Part shown: positions 1 to 8,406 of the stretch, in pieces
How positions within the stretch are numbered: position 1 is the first letter of the stretch
Layout of the letters: each line of letters starts with the position of its first letter
Assembly: GCA_964569715.1 (NCBI GenBank)
Contig: CAZMUD010000001.1
Span: 1-64,000, forward strand
From: CAZMUD01 sp964569715
GTDB lineage: Bacteria > Chloroflexota > Dehalococcoidia > Dehalococcoidales > UBA2162
Reading direction: 5' to 3'
Length of the DNA: 64,000 bases
Program-made: the position numbers and the translations under genes
Notes under the pieces: model-generated
What the model saw: the letters and a program-made list of their open reading frames with translations, nothing else
The model's database searches: none
Told to the model about the DNA's origin: nothing

Positions 1-1
1 G

Positions 2-259
2 GCTACCTTCACTTTCAGCGCTGAGGAACAAGAGCTTTTCCAATCCAGAGGCTATGTTAATGAGCCCAAGCGTTGTCCCTCATGCCGTCAGGCAAGGAAG
101 TCACAGCGCTACGGAAGCAGCGGCTACGGTTCCAGCCGACAGATGTTCCCCGCGGTATGCGCCGAGTGCGGCAAAGCCACCGAAGTACCCTTTGAACCTC
201 GTGGTGATAGGCCGGTTTACTGCAGCGATTGCTACCGCAAAATCAAAATGAGTAGTTAA
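2..259 (+). CDS. Zinc-ribbon protein, 5'-truncated by the window edge
   Basis: The reading frame is open from the first base and ends at TAA 257-259, leaving 85 visible residues without a start. It contains ATFTFSAEEQELF, GYVNEPKRCPSC and, later, a CAEC...CSDC pair. This order matches small bacterial proteins that join a probable zinc-ribbon domain (zf-trcl type) to a CxxC-x17-CxxC domain. Four CxxC-type half-sites fit binding of one or two zinc ions. The role of the family is not established. It lies just upstream of rpsU and two RRM genes, so an RNA- or ribosome-linked role is possible by context only. The missing N-terminus should carry the first CxxC of the ribbon. Confidence 0.8.
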   Translation, partial: ATFTFSAEEQELFQSRGYVNEPKRCPSCRQARKSQRYGSSGYGSSRQMFPAVCAECGKATEVPFEPRGDRPVYCSDCYRKIKMSS

Positions 260-277
260 TGCCGGGGTTTGACCTCA

Positions 278-316
278 GGACATACATGGGTTGAGATAAT
301 TGGCCCGTGTATGTCC
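278..316 (+). promoter_or_regulatory. Hairpin in the leader of the bS21 gene
   Basis: Thirteen-base arms GGACATACATGGG (278-290) and CCCGTGTATGTCC (304-316) pair along their full length with one G-U wobble, around a 13-base loop. No T-run follows, so it does not look like a simple terminator. It ends 20 bases before the preferred rpsU start at 337 and could act as an RNA stability or translation-control element. The function is inferred from position only. Confidence 0.45.
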
Positions 317-336
317 CTAGAATGTGTTGGTGTGTT

Positions 337-522
337 ATGTCGTTAGAAGTTTCGATACGTGAAGGTGAATCCCAAGATTCCCTGTTGCGTCGCTTTCAAA
401 GGATAGTGCAGACGAGTGGAATTCTGCGCGAGGCAAAGGCCCATCGTCATTTTCTATCCAAGGGAGAGACGGCACGTCTGAAAGCGCAAAAGAGCGCCAG
501 ACGAAGGCGCAATTACAGTTAA
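337..522 (+). CDS. rpsU: Ribosomal protein bS21
   Basis: This 61-residue basic protein begins MSLEVSIREGESQDSLLRRF and ends KSARRRRNYS, the usual pattern of bS21: a short strand, two helices and an arginine-rich tail. bS21 sits on the 30S platform near the anti-Shine-Dalgarno region and takes part in initiation. A GTG at 307 would add ten residues, but it lies inside the leader hairpin and the extra residues do not resemble bS21, so ATG 337 is preferred. No strong Shine-Dalgarno sequence is visible. The flanking genes are a zinc ribbon and RRM proteins, giving a small RNA/translation cluster. Confidence 0.92.
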   Translation: MSLEVSIREGESQDSLLRRFQRIVQTSGILREAKAHRHFLSKGETARLKAQKSARRRRNYS

Positions 523-628
523 ACCAGAAAGCAACCAATGAGCTAATGTTTCTGGTCGAACTCAGCATAGGTACTTGAGGCAAGACAGTCGGCACGGGGT
601 TACGAAATTAAGCAAAAGGAGCACTAAT

Positions 629-946
629 ATGAAAATCTATGTGGGTAACTTATCCTTTGATGTAACTGAGGAAGAATTACGGCAAGAATTTGAGGCTTTT
701 GGAGAAGTGACGTCTGTAAACATCATAACAGACAAGTACAGTGGGCGACCTAAGGGATTCGGGTTCATTGAAATGGCAACAGTGTCCGAAGGTCAAGCTG
801 CAATTACTGCCCTCAACGGAAAAACACTAAAAGAACGGACCCTTAATGTTAATACAGCTCGCCCTCGTTCTGAGAACAGAGGTGGTTCGTCTTACGGTGA
901 CCGGAGAGGCGGCGGGTTTAGCGGGGAAAGACAGAGAAGATATTAA
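629..946 (+). CDS. Single-RRM RNA-binding protein (copy 1)
   Basis: The 105-residue protein is one RNA recognition motif over about residues 1-80, with RNP2 KIYVGNLSF at the N-terminus and RNP1 KGFGFIEM in the middle, then a Gly/Arg-rich tail (RGGSSYGDRRGGGFSG). Proteins of this form are bacterial relatives of cyanobacterial Rbp proteins, often cold-responsive and acting as RNA chaperones. The start at 629 is chosen because AAAAGGAG at 614-621 precedes it; an upstream start at 575 would add residues outside the domain. A paralogue follows 130 bases downstream. The RNA targets are unknown. Confidence 0.92.
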   Translation: MKIYVGNLSFDVTEEELRQEFEAFGEVTSVNIITDKYSGRPKGFGFIEMATVSEGQAAITALNGKTLKERTLNVNTARPRSENRGGSSYGDRRGGGFSGERQRRY

Positions 947-1075
947 ACTCTCTCTTCATTTATTTCTGCTTAAAACACACAAAATATATTCATAACTCCG
1001 AAGGGCTATTAGTTTAGGCGTTAGTGACAAACAGTGAGCCAAGCCTAACCTAATCACCAAAGAAGGATGAGCAAT

Positions 1076-1402
1076 ATGAATATCTATGTGGGCAACTTAT
1101 CTCTCGAGGTGACTGAGGAGGAATTACGGCAAGAATTCGAGGCTTTTGGAGAAGTGATATCTATAACCATTATGAACGATAAGTACATTGGTAGCGGGCA
1201 ATCCAGGGGATACGGATTTGTTGAAATGCCATCACAGCCTGAAGGTCAAGCCGCAATTACTGCCCTCAATGGAAAAACACTTAGGCATAGGACGATTGAT
1301 GTTATTCAAGCCCTCCCTCTTTCTCACAATGGTGGCAATAGCTCCTATAGTCACAAGAGAGGAAGCAGGTACAGTAGGAATGTAAGACAGAGAAGATTCT
1401 AA
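1076..1402 (+). CDS. Single-RRM RNA-binding protein (copy 2)
   Basis: This 108-residue protein is a tandem paralogue of its neighbour. It shares the stretch EVTEEELRQEFEAFGEV, with one difference (DVTEEE in copy 1), has RNP2 NIYVGNLSL and RNP1 RGYGFVEM, and ends in a basic tail (SRNVRQRRF). It has a two-residue insertion in the loop before RNP1 (YIGSGQSRG against YSGRPKG), and the tail has lost most of its RGG character, so its RNA preference may differ. ATG 1076 is preferred over ATG 1067 because AAGGA at 1063-1067 is correctly spaced only for 1076. Confidence 0.9.
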   Translation: MNIYVGNLSLEVTEEELRQEFEAFGEVISITIMNDKYIGSGQSRGYGFVEMPSQPEGQAAITALNGKTLRHRTIDVIQALPLSHNGGNSSYSHKRGSRYSRNVRQRRF

Positions 1403-1669
1403 ACCCTTGGTCATAATCTATATGCCCGAGATATATAGCAATCAGCCAGTTTATTTAGCCGAGGTTAAAAGTTAGATTAAGAACTCCTTGTTCCGTCCGC
1501 TTAGCTCCACCATGATGGGCGGTAGATAGAACTGGTATGACTTATCTCCTTAACAAGGCTCCCAATGAAGGTTTGCTTTTCCAGAAGTGCGCTCTACTGG
1601 AGTGGGACAGGTCTTCTATATAAAGTATCACGGCCTTAATGTTGGTGCAGGAGTGACTATCATGTGCAA

Positions 1670-1707
1670 AAAGTGGTCGGGGTGGAAGTCTCCACCCCGA
1701 CCACTTT
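1670..1707. terminator. Bidirectional terminator hairpin between convergent genes
   Basis: A perfect 17-bp stem (1670-1686 with 1691-1707) closes a 4-base loop. On the minus strand it is followed directly by TTTTT, and on the plus strand by a weaker TTTACTTTT. It sits between the RRM gene reading rightwards and the hydrolase gene reading leftwards, so it probably serves both. I see no gene in the rest of 1403-1755. Confidence 0.8.
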
Positions 1708-1755
1708 ACTTTTGGCGGGTGAGCTTGCGCTCGCCGTTACCCCTGCTCTATGAGA

Positions 1756-3543
1756 TTATATTGCTAGGTGAATAGCCTGCGAGGCAACGACAATCCAGGT
1801 GACTAATATGCCACTGAGGAAGGCTCCAGCGTACACATGCCCCGTCTTACGATAGAAGTAGGTGTTAACTAGGGCGACAATTGTGAATATTGGTAGCAAC
1901 TGGAAGGCAATGATACCAAATAGCGATTCATTAGGGAATGCCAATTCACCACCCGCTAGGAGCGGTATGTACTGGACCAGCAGCAAGACCACGAAGCCGA
2001 TAACCAGCAGGCCAAAGTTTATCAGCATCTCACGACCACGGCCAATCTCAGTTCCTTCACCTCCCCTGGGGCGAAGTTGACCGTGCAGTGTCATGGCCAG
2101 AACCAGGAAGAAAGCGGTAAAGGGAATCAGGTAGCACAGGAAGATACGGAAATGGAGTGCCGACATCGGTTTCACCGCGAATACCCAGAAGCGAAAGTCA
2201 GTCTGGAAGAACCAGTCCGAGAATGCCAGACTCAGGTAACCGGCAAGTGCCACCAGGGCAGCTAACAAGAAGGACTTGCCAATCCTTTTCCACCCTATCC
2301 CACTGCCCCAGGTGAGTCCATAGTCGCTGGCGGTGGCTTTCGCCTTGCGGTTGAACACGAAATGCCACAACAGGAAAAGCAGCAGCGCGATAGCACCGGT
2401 CAGCAGTACCCATATCAACAACTGGGTGGTGATATCTTCGGGGAAGAGCGGGTTGGCTGCCATCTTCCACGTGACAAAATATTCCTTGAACGTAAAATAG
2501 GTCAAGGGCGGTAAGGCAGCAAAGATAAGAGCCGATATCCACCATGTAATGCCCTTGGCAGACTTAGTTTCGGCCGGGGCTTCCCCCAAATCTCTGAAGA
2601 AGCCGGACTTACTCAAGAGCAAACTGCCGACGGGGAAGAGCAGCAGGACCATGCCGATGAGGGCAATCAAAGTACCGATTTCCTTCCAGAACCATATCTG
2701 GTTGGAAGGCGGTAAATCGTTGCCTCCCTCCAGGGTTGACTGGAACCATTCAACCGCATTGCCAATAGCCGTTGTTGAAAGATGGTCACCCGGGTGGGTG
2801 GTGGTCGGCATGTAGAGCTTGCGAGCGGTACCGTCCTCAATTGAGCCGTACAATTCGCCCACGACCACAGGGTCTGTTGTTCCAAATTGGGCTTTAAGCT
2901 TATCAGTGTTGACGATGTCCTTGGGGATAGCCGCGCCCCACATGAGCTGTGAGAACTCGTCCCACTCTGAAAAAATCAAACCTAGATTGCGTGGGAAGCT
3001 ACCTGTACCTGGTGGAGAGTAGACGCCGGTAGCAGACCCTGCCAGGATGATAGACTTGTAGGTGGTCGGGTTCACAGCTGCTGCTATGACGGCCGCCCAG
3101 CCACCCATCGAGTGCCCTTCGAGGCCGATGTTCTCTTTGTCAACGATGTCGAGACTGCTCAGGTATTTCAGACCATCAGTGCCACCAAAGGCGTTTGCAA
3201 AAGCGGGCGGGTCTGAATAGCCGTGGCCGGTTTCGTCCATCGCGAGCACCACATAGCCGCGCCGCGCGAACTCGATGGCAAAGCCATCCTGCATTTCGCG
3301 AGTGTTGATGTAACCGTGAATAGCGAGAATACCAGGAGCCGGGTTATCTGCGGTTACACCATCGGGCACGTACAGCAAGCCGCTAATAATCACACCGTTA
3401 CTGCCGGCAAAGCGTATATCCCGGACTTTCACGTTGCCCCAGTCCCTTTGAGTCAGATTGGCTAGCAGTCCACCTATCAATATCAGACACAGGGCAATCA
3501 CAAGGACTATCTTTGTATACTTGGTTCGTTTTTCACTTTGCAT
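1756..3543 (-). CDS. Membrane-anchored alpha/beta hydrolase with C-terminal multispan domain
   Basis: The 595-residue protein has an N-terminal membrane anchor (about residues 10-29) and an alpha/beta-hydrolase domain (about 40-270). The nucleophile elbow is GHSMGG with Ser145, and IHGY near residue 76 is the likely oxyanion-hole region. The C-terminal half contains six or more hydrophobic segments. The catalytic part resembles the dienelactone hydrolase/acyl-peptidase group; the substrate cannot be told. AGGAGGAG lies just upstream of ATG 3543. Fusing a hydrolase to a large polytopic domain is uncommon and suggests activity at the membrane on a lipid or exported substrate. The gene stands alone, with a terminator hairpin after it. 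Confidence 0.82.
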   Translation of the reverse strand: MQSEKRTKYTKIVLVIALCLILIGGLLANLTQRDWGNVKVRDIRFAGSNGVIISGLLYVPDGVTADNPAPGILAIHGYINTREMQDGFAIEFARRGYVVLAMDETGHGYSDPPAFANAFGGTDGLKYLSSLDIVDKENIGLEGHSMGGWAAVIAAAVNPTTYKSIILAGSATGVYSPPGTGSFPRNLGLIFSEWDEFSQLMWGAAIPKDIVNTDKLKAQFGTTDPVVVGELYGSIEDGTARKLYMPTTTHPGDHLSTTAIGNAVEWFQSTLEGGNDLPPSNQIWFWKEIGTLIALIGMVLLLFPVGSLLLSKSGFFRDLGEAPAETKSAKGITWWISALIFAALPPLTYFTFKEYFVTWKMAANPLFPEDITTQLLIWVLLTGAIALLLFLLWHFVFNRKAKATASDYGLTWGSGIGWKRIGKSFLLAALVALAGYLSLAFSDWFFQTDFRFWVFAVKPMSALHFRIFLCYLIPFTAFFLVLAMTLHGQLRPRGGEGTEIGRGREMLINFGLLVIGFVVLLLVQYIPLLAGGELAFPNESLFGIIAFQLLPIFTIVALVNTYFYRKTGHVYAGAFLSGILVTWIVVASQAIHLAI

Positions 3544-3882
3544 TTACTCCTCCTAGATTGGTATCGAATCTGTATGAACCACTGGCACTTCTTGTAAGAT
3601 ACCACGGGGTTGTAAAGTCCATCAGGTGGGTAAAAACGGATAAATTAAACTCACAAGGTTACCACCTCCTCTTCGACGAGTCAATGATAAACATCTGATA
3701 TATAGTAGTGCGGAGTAGCGGACTAATTGTGGAAAGTATATACCTGTCTTTGGAATAATACAATAGTTATGGCAAGTCGTTTGGAGAACTGGATGAGATT
3801 CCGGGGGCTGCGGTGTATGGCTCACATAAAGAGGGAATAACACCACTACCGTTACCAGGGCATGACTTTGCGTAGTTACTCA
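3544..3882. other. Gene-free stretch upstream of the hydrolase
   Basis: About 340 bases lie between the hydrolase start and the ParA partner gene. I find no convincing coding sequence or strong hairpin. The only structure noted is a direct repeat, TGCG(T/C)AGTTACTC, at 3869-3881 and 3893-3905, which runs into the end of the partner gene. Confidence 0.5.
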
Positions 3883-4215
3883 TTACCGCAATTGCGCAGT
3901 TACTCTTTTGAAGAGCTCCTCATCGGTCTTAACTCCCCGCACATCCAGCTTGGTGGTGCTGAAAGCCCGCACCATAGCCTCAATGAGCCTCGTCTTGCTG
4001 ATTTTCTTCCCACCGCTGAACTTCGCCGTTGAAGCCAGGGCTTCTAGGTAGGCATCTTCGTCGCGGTTTAGAAATACGGATAGCTTAATCATAGCCACCT
4101 TGGCTTGCTCAGTCGGTTCCCCCTTTTTTGGTGTTGCCGCTGGTTTATCAGCACCGGTGAGACGGTCCAATGCGGTCCCGTAGGCAAGTTCCTCGGTTAC
4201 GCTAGCCCTTTTCAT
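3883..4215 (-). CDS. Small partner of a ParA-type ATPase, possible centromere-binding protein
   Basis: This 110-residue basic protein overlaps the ParA-family gene by four bases, so the two are translationally coupled. The first 45 residues look disordered ([14 protein letters not shown]). The rest ([20 protein letters not shown]...[12 protein letters not shown]) reads like a strand followed by two helices, as in ribbon-helix-helix DNA-binding proteins. I do not recognise a named family. The position downstream of parA fits a ParB/ParG-like adaptor. The last codons overlap a CGCAATTGCG palindrome that also occurs upstream of parA, so the protein may bind that site. Confidence 0.65.
   Translation of the reverse strand: MKRASVTEELAYGTALDRLTGADKPAATPKKGEPTEQAKVAMIKLSVFLNRDEDAYLEALASTAKFSGGKKISKTRLIEAMVRAFSTTKLDVRGVKTDEELFKRVTAQLR
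3887..3896. promoter_or_regulatory. CGCAATTGCG palindrome, distal copy
   Basis: A perfect 10-bp palindrome lies within the last codons of the ParA partner gene. The same palindrome lies in the parA promoter region at 5017-5026. Paired sites at both ends of a par operon are compatible with a centromere or operator, but binding is not shown. Confidence 0.4.
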
Positions 4216-4988
4216 TTCATCACCTCTTCTATAAGTAATCTGTAGGCATTGGCTCCGACAGACTTGGTGGCATAGGTGAGTATCGACTGCCCGGCTGCCG
4301 GGGCTTCCTTGAAGCGAACACTCGTGGGAATAAGAGTATCAAACACCCTTATCTTGTCACCAAAAGCTTTCTTGGTAACCTCTATAACCTCCCTGCTGTG
4401 CAGGGTGCGGGAGTTGGTCATGGTAAACAATATGCCTGAAATCTCCAGAGCCGGGTTAATCCTATCCTTTATCCGGATAATCGTGCTCAGTAAGATTACA
4501 AGCCCTTTCATAGCCAGGAAGTCGGCTTGCAGGGGTATGATTACCTTGTCGGCTGCGGATAAGGCGTTGATTGTTAAAAGCCCGAGGCTGGGCAGGCAAT
4601 CCACCAGTATAAAATCGTAAACCTGGCGTATTGGCTGGAGCATCTCTCTTAACATCAGTTCCCTGGTAAACGCCCCCACCAAGTCAAGCTCGGCCTGCGA
4701 TAGCTCTATGCTAGCCGGGACAAGGTCAATATTAGGCTTGCCGGTCGGGACAATAACATCATGGATTGAGGGGCTTCCTCTATTCTTGATAGTGCTAGCC
4801 AGGACATCATACCCCGTGCGTTCGAGAGCATCAGGGTTAAGCCCCATGGTGATGGTAAGGCTAGCCTGTGGGTCCCAGTCAATAAGCAGCACCCGCTTGT
4901 TATGTTCACTGAAACCTTGAGCCAGGGCTGCTGCCGTAGTTGTTTTACCTACTCCGCCCTTCTGATTGGCGATACAGATAACCGGCAT
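4212..4988 (-). CDS. ParA/Soj-family Walker ATPase
   Basis: The 258-residue protein has the deviant Walker A motif [14 protein letters not shown] near the N-terminus with the signature lysine, the Walker A' region [12 protein letters not shown], and Walker [20 protein letters not shown]. These place it in the ParA/Soj/MinD ATPase class, which forms ATP-dependent dimers on DNA to move plasmids, chromosomes or protein cargo. It lacks an N-terminal HTH, as in Soj and type Ib ParA. It is not beside gidB, rnpA or a classical parB, so it is probably an accessory partition or positioning ATPase. Its promoter region carries the AATTGCGT repeats at 5017-5036. Confidence 0.9.
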   Translation of the reverse strand: MPVICIANQKGGVGKTTTAAALAQGFSEHNKRVLLIDWDPQASLTITMGLNPDALERTGYDVLASTIKNRGSPSIHDVIVPTGKPNIDLVPASIELSQAELDLVGAFTRELMLREMLQPIRQVYDFILVDCLPSLGLLTINALSAADKVIIPLQADFLAMKGLVILLSTIIRIKDRINPALEISGILFTMTNSRTLHSREVIEVTKKAFGDKIRVFDTLIPTSVRFKEAPAAGQSILTYATKSVGANAYRLLIEEVMK

Positions 4989-5016
4989 AACCCCCCCCTG
5001 TTATTCATAACTATAG

Positions 5017-5036
5017 CGCAATTGCGTAATTGCGTC
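5017..5036. promoter_or_regulatory. Candidate operator/parS upstream of parA
   Basis: The palindrome CGCAATTGCG (5017-5026) overlaps two adjacent direct repeats AATTGCGT (5020-5027 and 5028-5035). The block lies about 30 bases upstream of the parA start and in the divergent region with the acyltransferase gene. It is the likeliest site for autoregulation by the ParA/partner pair or for partition complex assembly. Confidence 0.5.
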
Positions 5037-5094
5037 AATACGGAGTTTCGCAACTAGCTCTATATTGATTCAAGTATGACAAGGTGCTACACTG

Positions 5095-6087
5095 GTGCGT
5101 ATACGGATGAGCTATACTGTTACCCAGGAGAGTTTTGATAGCCTTGCTTCCTGTTGGGATGACCCAAGTCAGCGTTTGCGGTGGAATTCAATCTGCATTT
5201 TGCCTGCCTGGTTGAAGACCTGGTGGCAAGAGTTCGGCAGCGGAAATGAGCTCTTTCTGAGCGCTGTTAGGCAGGGAGAGAAAATCATCGGCATTGCTCC
5301 ACTTCTAGTAAAAGAAGGGAAGGCTTCTATCATCGGTAGCGATGACCTCTGTGATTATCACGACTTTATTATTGCCCCAGAAAGGGAAAAGGATTTCTTT
5401 GGCGTCCTGCTCGATGATTTAAAGCAGAAAGGTGTCGGTCACCTAGATTTAGGACCGGTGAGGCCTGATTCAACAGTGCTCACCCACCTGGCAGGTATAG
5501 CCCAGAACCGGGGATATGAGGTTCTCTACCACCCAGAGGATGTTTCTGTAGAGCTAGATTTACCCGCTACCTGGGAGGAGTATCTGGCGATATTGAGCGC
5601 AAAGCAGCGCCATGAAGTGAGACGCAAGCTAAGGCGATTATGGGAGGCAGGTAAGATTGATTACCACTTTGTTAAGAATAGTGCGGCTGTCCATGACGCT
5701 ATGAGCGTTTTCCTAAAGATGTTTTCCGAGAGCAGGCAAGATAAAGCAACCTTCCTGACTGCCCGAATGGAATCGTTCTTCAGGTCACTGGCCGAGGCTA
5801 TGGCTGAGATTGGACTACTGAGGCTCGGCATTCTTGAGCTGGATATGTTGCCCGCAGCTATGATTATGTGCTTTGATTACAACGATTGCATATATCTCTA
5901 TAATAGTGGCTACGAACCCCAATATAACTCCTTAAGCGTGGGGCTACTTTCTAAAGTCCTCTGCATCAAAGAGAGCATTCAAGAGGGCAAAAAAAGGTTT
6001 GACTTTCTCAAAGGGGATGAAACCTACAAATACCACTTGGGCGGGAGAGAAGTCCCCTTATACAGATGCCAGATAACTATCAAGTGA
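5095..6087 (+). CDS. GNAT-fold acyltransferase, BcsL/CelD-like (Acetyltransf_6 type)
   Basis: The 330-residue protein has features of the CelD/BcsL group: an N-terminal LPAWLKTWWQEFG segment, a central QRHEVRRKLRRL helix and a C-terminal GLLSKVLCIKESIQEGKKRFDFLKGDETYKYHLG block. The last is typical of this two-lobed GNAT family, which is structurally related to Fem aminoacyl transferases. Members act in polysaccharide or surface glycan modification; the substrate is unknown here. ATG 5107 is an alternative start, and neither start has a clear Shine-Dalgarno sequence. The gene ends 22 bases before a GT4 glycosyltransferase, so the two are probably cotranscribed. Confidence 0.85.
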   Translation: MRIRMSYTVTQESFDSLASCWDDPSQRLRWNSICILPAWLKTWWQEFGSGNELFLSAVRQGEKIIGIAPLLVKEGKASIIGSDDLCDYHDFIIAPEREKDFFGVLLDDLKQKGVGHLDLGPVRPDSTVLTHLAGIAQNRGYEVLYHPEDVSVELDLPATWEEYLAILSAKQRHEVRRKLRRLWEAGKIDYHFVKNSAAVHDAMSVFLKMFSESRQDKATFLTARMESFFRSLAEAMAEIGLLRLGILELDMLPAAMIMCFDYNDCIYLYNSGYEPQYNSLSVGLLSKVLCIKESIQEGKKRFDFLKGDETYKYHLGGREVPLYRCQITIK

Positions 6088-6109
6088 CAAAGGAGAGGAG
6101 AGAACTCTG

Positions 6110-7342
6110 ATGCCAGCCACCCAACTGAGAATAGCTATGCTCAGCGTGCATAGCTGTCCCGTAGGCAATCTGGGAGCCAAAGATACTGGCGGCATGAGTG
6201 TCTACATACGAGAACTGGCTCGCGAACTGGGCAAGCAAGGACATTCAGTGGATGTCTATACCCGTGTTCACGACCCCGTAGACAGTCAAATTTATGCTCT
6301 TGGTCAGAATGCCCGGCTTATTCACCTCAGGGCAGGTGAGGTTGAGGAGATACATAAGTTAGCCGTATATTCTTATCTTCCCGACTTTGCCTGCAATTTG
6401 GAGAATTTCAGGAAGCATAACGGCCTCCAATATGATTTAGTATTCAGCCATTACTGGCTTTCGGCTTGGGTGGGGGAATATCTACAACAATGGTGGCATG
6501 TCCCCCATATCACCATGTTCCACACACTGGGTGCTGTTAAAAATACTATTGGTATTGGAGAGGATGAGCCTGAACTTCGTATTGAGGCGGAAAGAGACCT
6601 GGCTCAAAATTGCCATCATATTATCGCCCCAACGGAGAAAGAAAAAGAGGAGCTTATCCTGCACTACGGCTCTTCGGCGGAGAGAATTGGTGTAATTCCT
6701 TGTGGAGTGAATTTGGAGCTATTCCAGCCCGTGAACAAAGAGCTAGCCAAACAGCAACTAGGCTTTGTTGACGATAAGGTCATCCTGTTTGTCGGCCGGA
6801 TTGAGCCATTAAAGGGCATAGACCAGTTAATAAAGGCTATGCCCTACCTGCCAGATACTCAAAAACCAAGATTGGTTATAATCGGCGGCGATGAAAATAG
6901 CCAATATGAACTAGAAAAGCTACAGGGACTGTCCCGCAACCTCCATATACAGGATTCGGTTACCTTCCTGGGTTTGATAAAGCATGAGCAATTGCCCTAT
7001 TTTTACAGTGCGGCTGATGTTTGTGTGGTCCCCTCCTACTACGAAAGCTTTGGGCTGGTAGCTCTGGAATCCCTGGCTTGCGGCACGCCAGTAGTGGCGA
7101 CCGATGTGGGCGACCTCAAAGGTGTTATTCGTCAAGGAGAGACGGGGTATGTGGTAATAGACAATACTCCCCACCACCTTGCCGATAAAATAGCTTCACT
7201 GCTTTCCAAGCCAAGCCCTGATACAGAATCTGCCCTCTCAATTCGGGCGTCAGTAAGCAGATTTGACTGGCCAAATATCGCTGAGGCGATTATCGAAGAA
7301 TGCCGACTGGTGCTGGCTAATTATTTTGCCCTCGTGCCTTAG
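6110..7342 (+). CDS. GT4-family glycosyltransferase (MshA/BshA-like architecture)
   Basis: The 410-residue GT-B enzyme has the N-terminal donor loop GGMSVYIRELARELGKQGH, the mid-protein VGRIEPLKGIDQLIKA, and the C-terminal E-x7-E motif in YYESFGLVALESLACGTPVVAT. These are features of retaining GT4 transferases that use nucleotide sugars, including MshA, BshA and sucrose-phosphate synthase-like enzymes. AGGAGAGGAG at 6092-6101 gives a strong ribosome site. A double-GNAT gene and an LmbE-type deacetylase follow, which is the enzyme set used to make amino-sugar thiols. A role in glycolipid or glycan synthesis is equally possible. Confidence 0.9.
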   Translation: MPATQLRIAMLSVHSCPVGNLGAKDTGGMSVYIRELARELGKQGHSVDVYTRVHDPVDSQIYALGQNARLIHLRAGEVEEIHKLAVYSYLPDFACNLENFRKHNGLQYDLVFSHYWLSAWVGEYLQQWWHVPHITMFHTLGAVKNTIGIGEDEPELRIEAERDLAQNCHHIIAPTEKEKEELILHYGSSAERIGVIPCGVNLELFQPVNKELAKQQLGFVDDKVILFVGRIEPLKGIDQLIKAMPYLPDTQKPRLVIIGGDENSQYELEKLQGLSRNLHIQDSVTFLGLIKHEQLPYFYSAADVCVVPSYYESFGLVALESLACGTPVVATDVGDLKGVIRQGETGYVVIDNTPHHLADKIASLLSKPSPDTESALSIRASVSRFDWPNIAEAIIEECRLVLANYFALVP

Positions 7343-7378
7343 TTTTCCCACCCTTCCCTGACTTCCCTGTCTCGTGTC

Positions 7379-8332
7379 CTAGTTTAAAACCTTTTCGTAC
7401 CACAAGCTGCTTGTCCGAACCTCAAAACCAACAGACCGGTAAAGGGCACAGGCTGTCTCGTTCTCACTGTCAACGCTCAACACAGCCACCCTTACTCCTT
7501 TGCTTCTGAGGCGAGCCAGCCCGGCCAGCAGCAATCTTCTACCTATGTCCACTCCCCTGTAATCCGGGTCCACGCCGAGCATAAAGATTCGCCCTTTTCT
7601 TTCGCCGATGGCTGCTTCCCCCTCACCGGTTACCTCCGTCCAGCAATAGCCAGTGACTTTATCTCCGTCGTAGGTTAAGACTACATCCTCCAGGGAAAAA
7701 CTGCTTAGATTGGTGCGGTAGGTTACTTCTTCCATGGTGTTGGGGTTGTATCCCCAGGTGCCAGCAAAGGAACGATTCTGAATCTGGGTCAGTTTGTCTT
7801 CTTCACCACGCCTTAGATGGCGGCACCCTAGAGCAGCCTGGTCAATATCCTGCCAACGGAGCTGAGCCATGTCCAGCCTCAATTCAAGGAAACGCCGGAC
7901 ACACTCAAAACCCAATTCAGACAGCACACTTTCGGCAACAACATTATCCTCCCTTATATTTACATGGGCTGCTTTGACTCCCAGTTCTCTAGCCCGGCGG
8001 ATAGCGTAACTAAGGAGTTTTATGGACAACCCTCTTCTGCGATGCCCAGGTTGTACCCAGGAGTTGAGAATAACACGCTCTACGGTCAGCTCCGGTGCCA
8101 CATCCATATAGCCGACGAGGTTGCCAGCTACTTCAACAATAAACAAGTCTTGCTCAGGGGAATAGTTTGGCCGACCTAAGTCCTCAGCAATGACCTGCGG
8201 TGAAATATACCGCCCGGCCGGCTCCAGTCTTTCAGCTTCAACGCTTAATAGGACAAACTTATTGAAATCTGCAGGCTGATAATTTCTAATGGTATAATGG
8301 GAATTACTCATATTACTCACCGACATCATCAA
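7379..8332 (-). CDS. Two-domain GNAT acetyltransferase, MshD-like
   Basis: The 317-residue protein holds two GNAT domains, about residues 12-155 and 165-317. The second has the acetyl-CoA loop GVDPDYRGVDIGRRLLLAGL and the closing SVDSENETACALYRSVGFEV. The first has a similar loop, VQPGHRRRGLSIKLL. The double fold, with RSFAGTWGYNP and GYCWTEV, resembles mycothiol synthase MshD, which acetylates the cysteinyl amine of Cys-GlcN-Ins. Specificity cannot be proved from sequence. ATG 8311 has a better Shine-Dalgarno sequence (GGTGAG) than 8332. The gene converges on the GT4 gene and diverges from the deacetylase gene. Confidence 0.87.
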   Translation of the reverse strand: MMMSVSNMSNSHYTIRNYQPADFNKFVLLSVEAERLEPAGRYISPQVIAEDLGRPNYSPEQDLFIVEVAGNLVGYMDVAPELTVERVILNSWVQPGHRRRGLSIKLLSYAIRRARELGVKAAHVNIREDNVVAESVLSELGFECVRRFLELRLDMAQLRWQDIDQAALGCRHLRRGEEDKLTQIQNRSFAGTWGYNPNTMEEVTYRTNLSSFSLEDVVLTYDGDKVTGYCWTEVTGEGEAAIGERKGRIFMLGVDPDYRGVDIGRRLLLAGLARLRSKGVRVAVLSVDSENETACALYRSVGFEVRTSSLWYEKVLN

Positions 8333-8406
8333 GCCATAATTGTATCAGCCTCACAGATATTATACAATATCTAGTTGGTATCTCAAAACGAGGAGGCTCA
8401 AGTAGA

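Noticed and set aside
307..336. GTG start extending bS21 by ten residues
   Set aside because: The extension falls in the leader hairpin and does not look like bS21.
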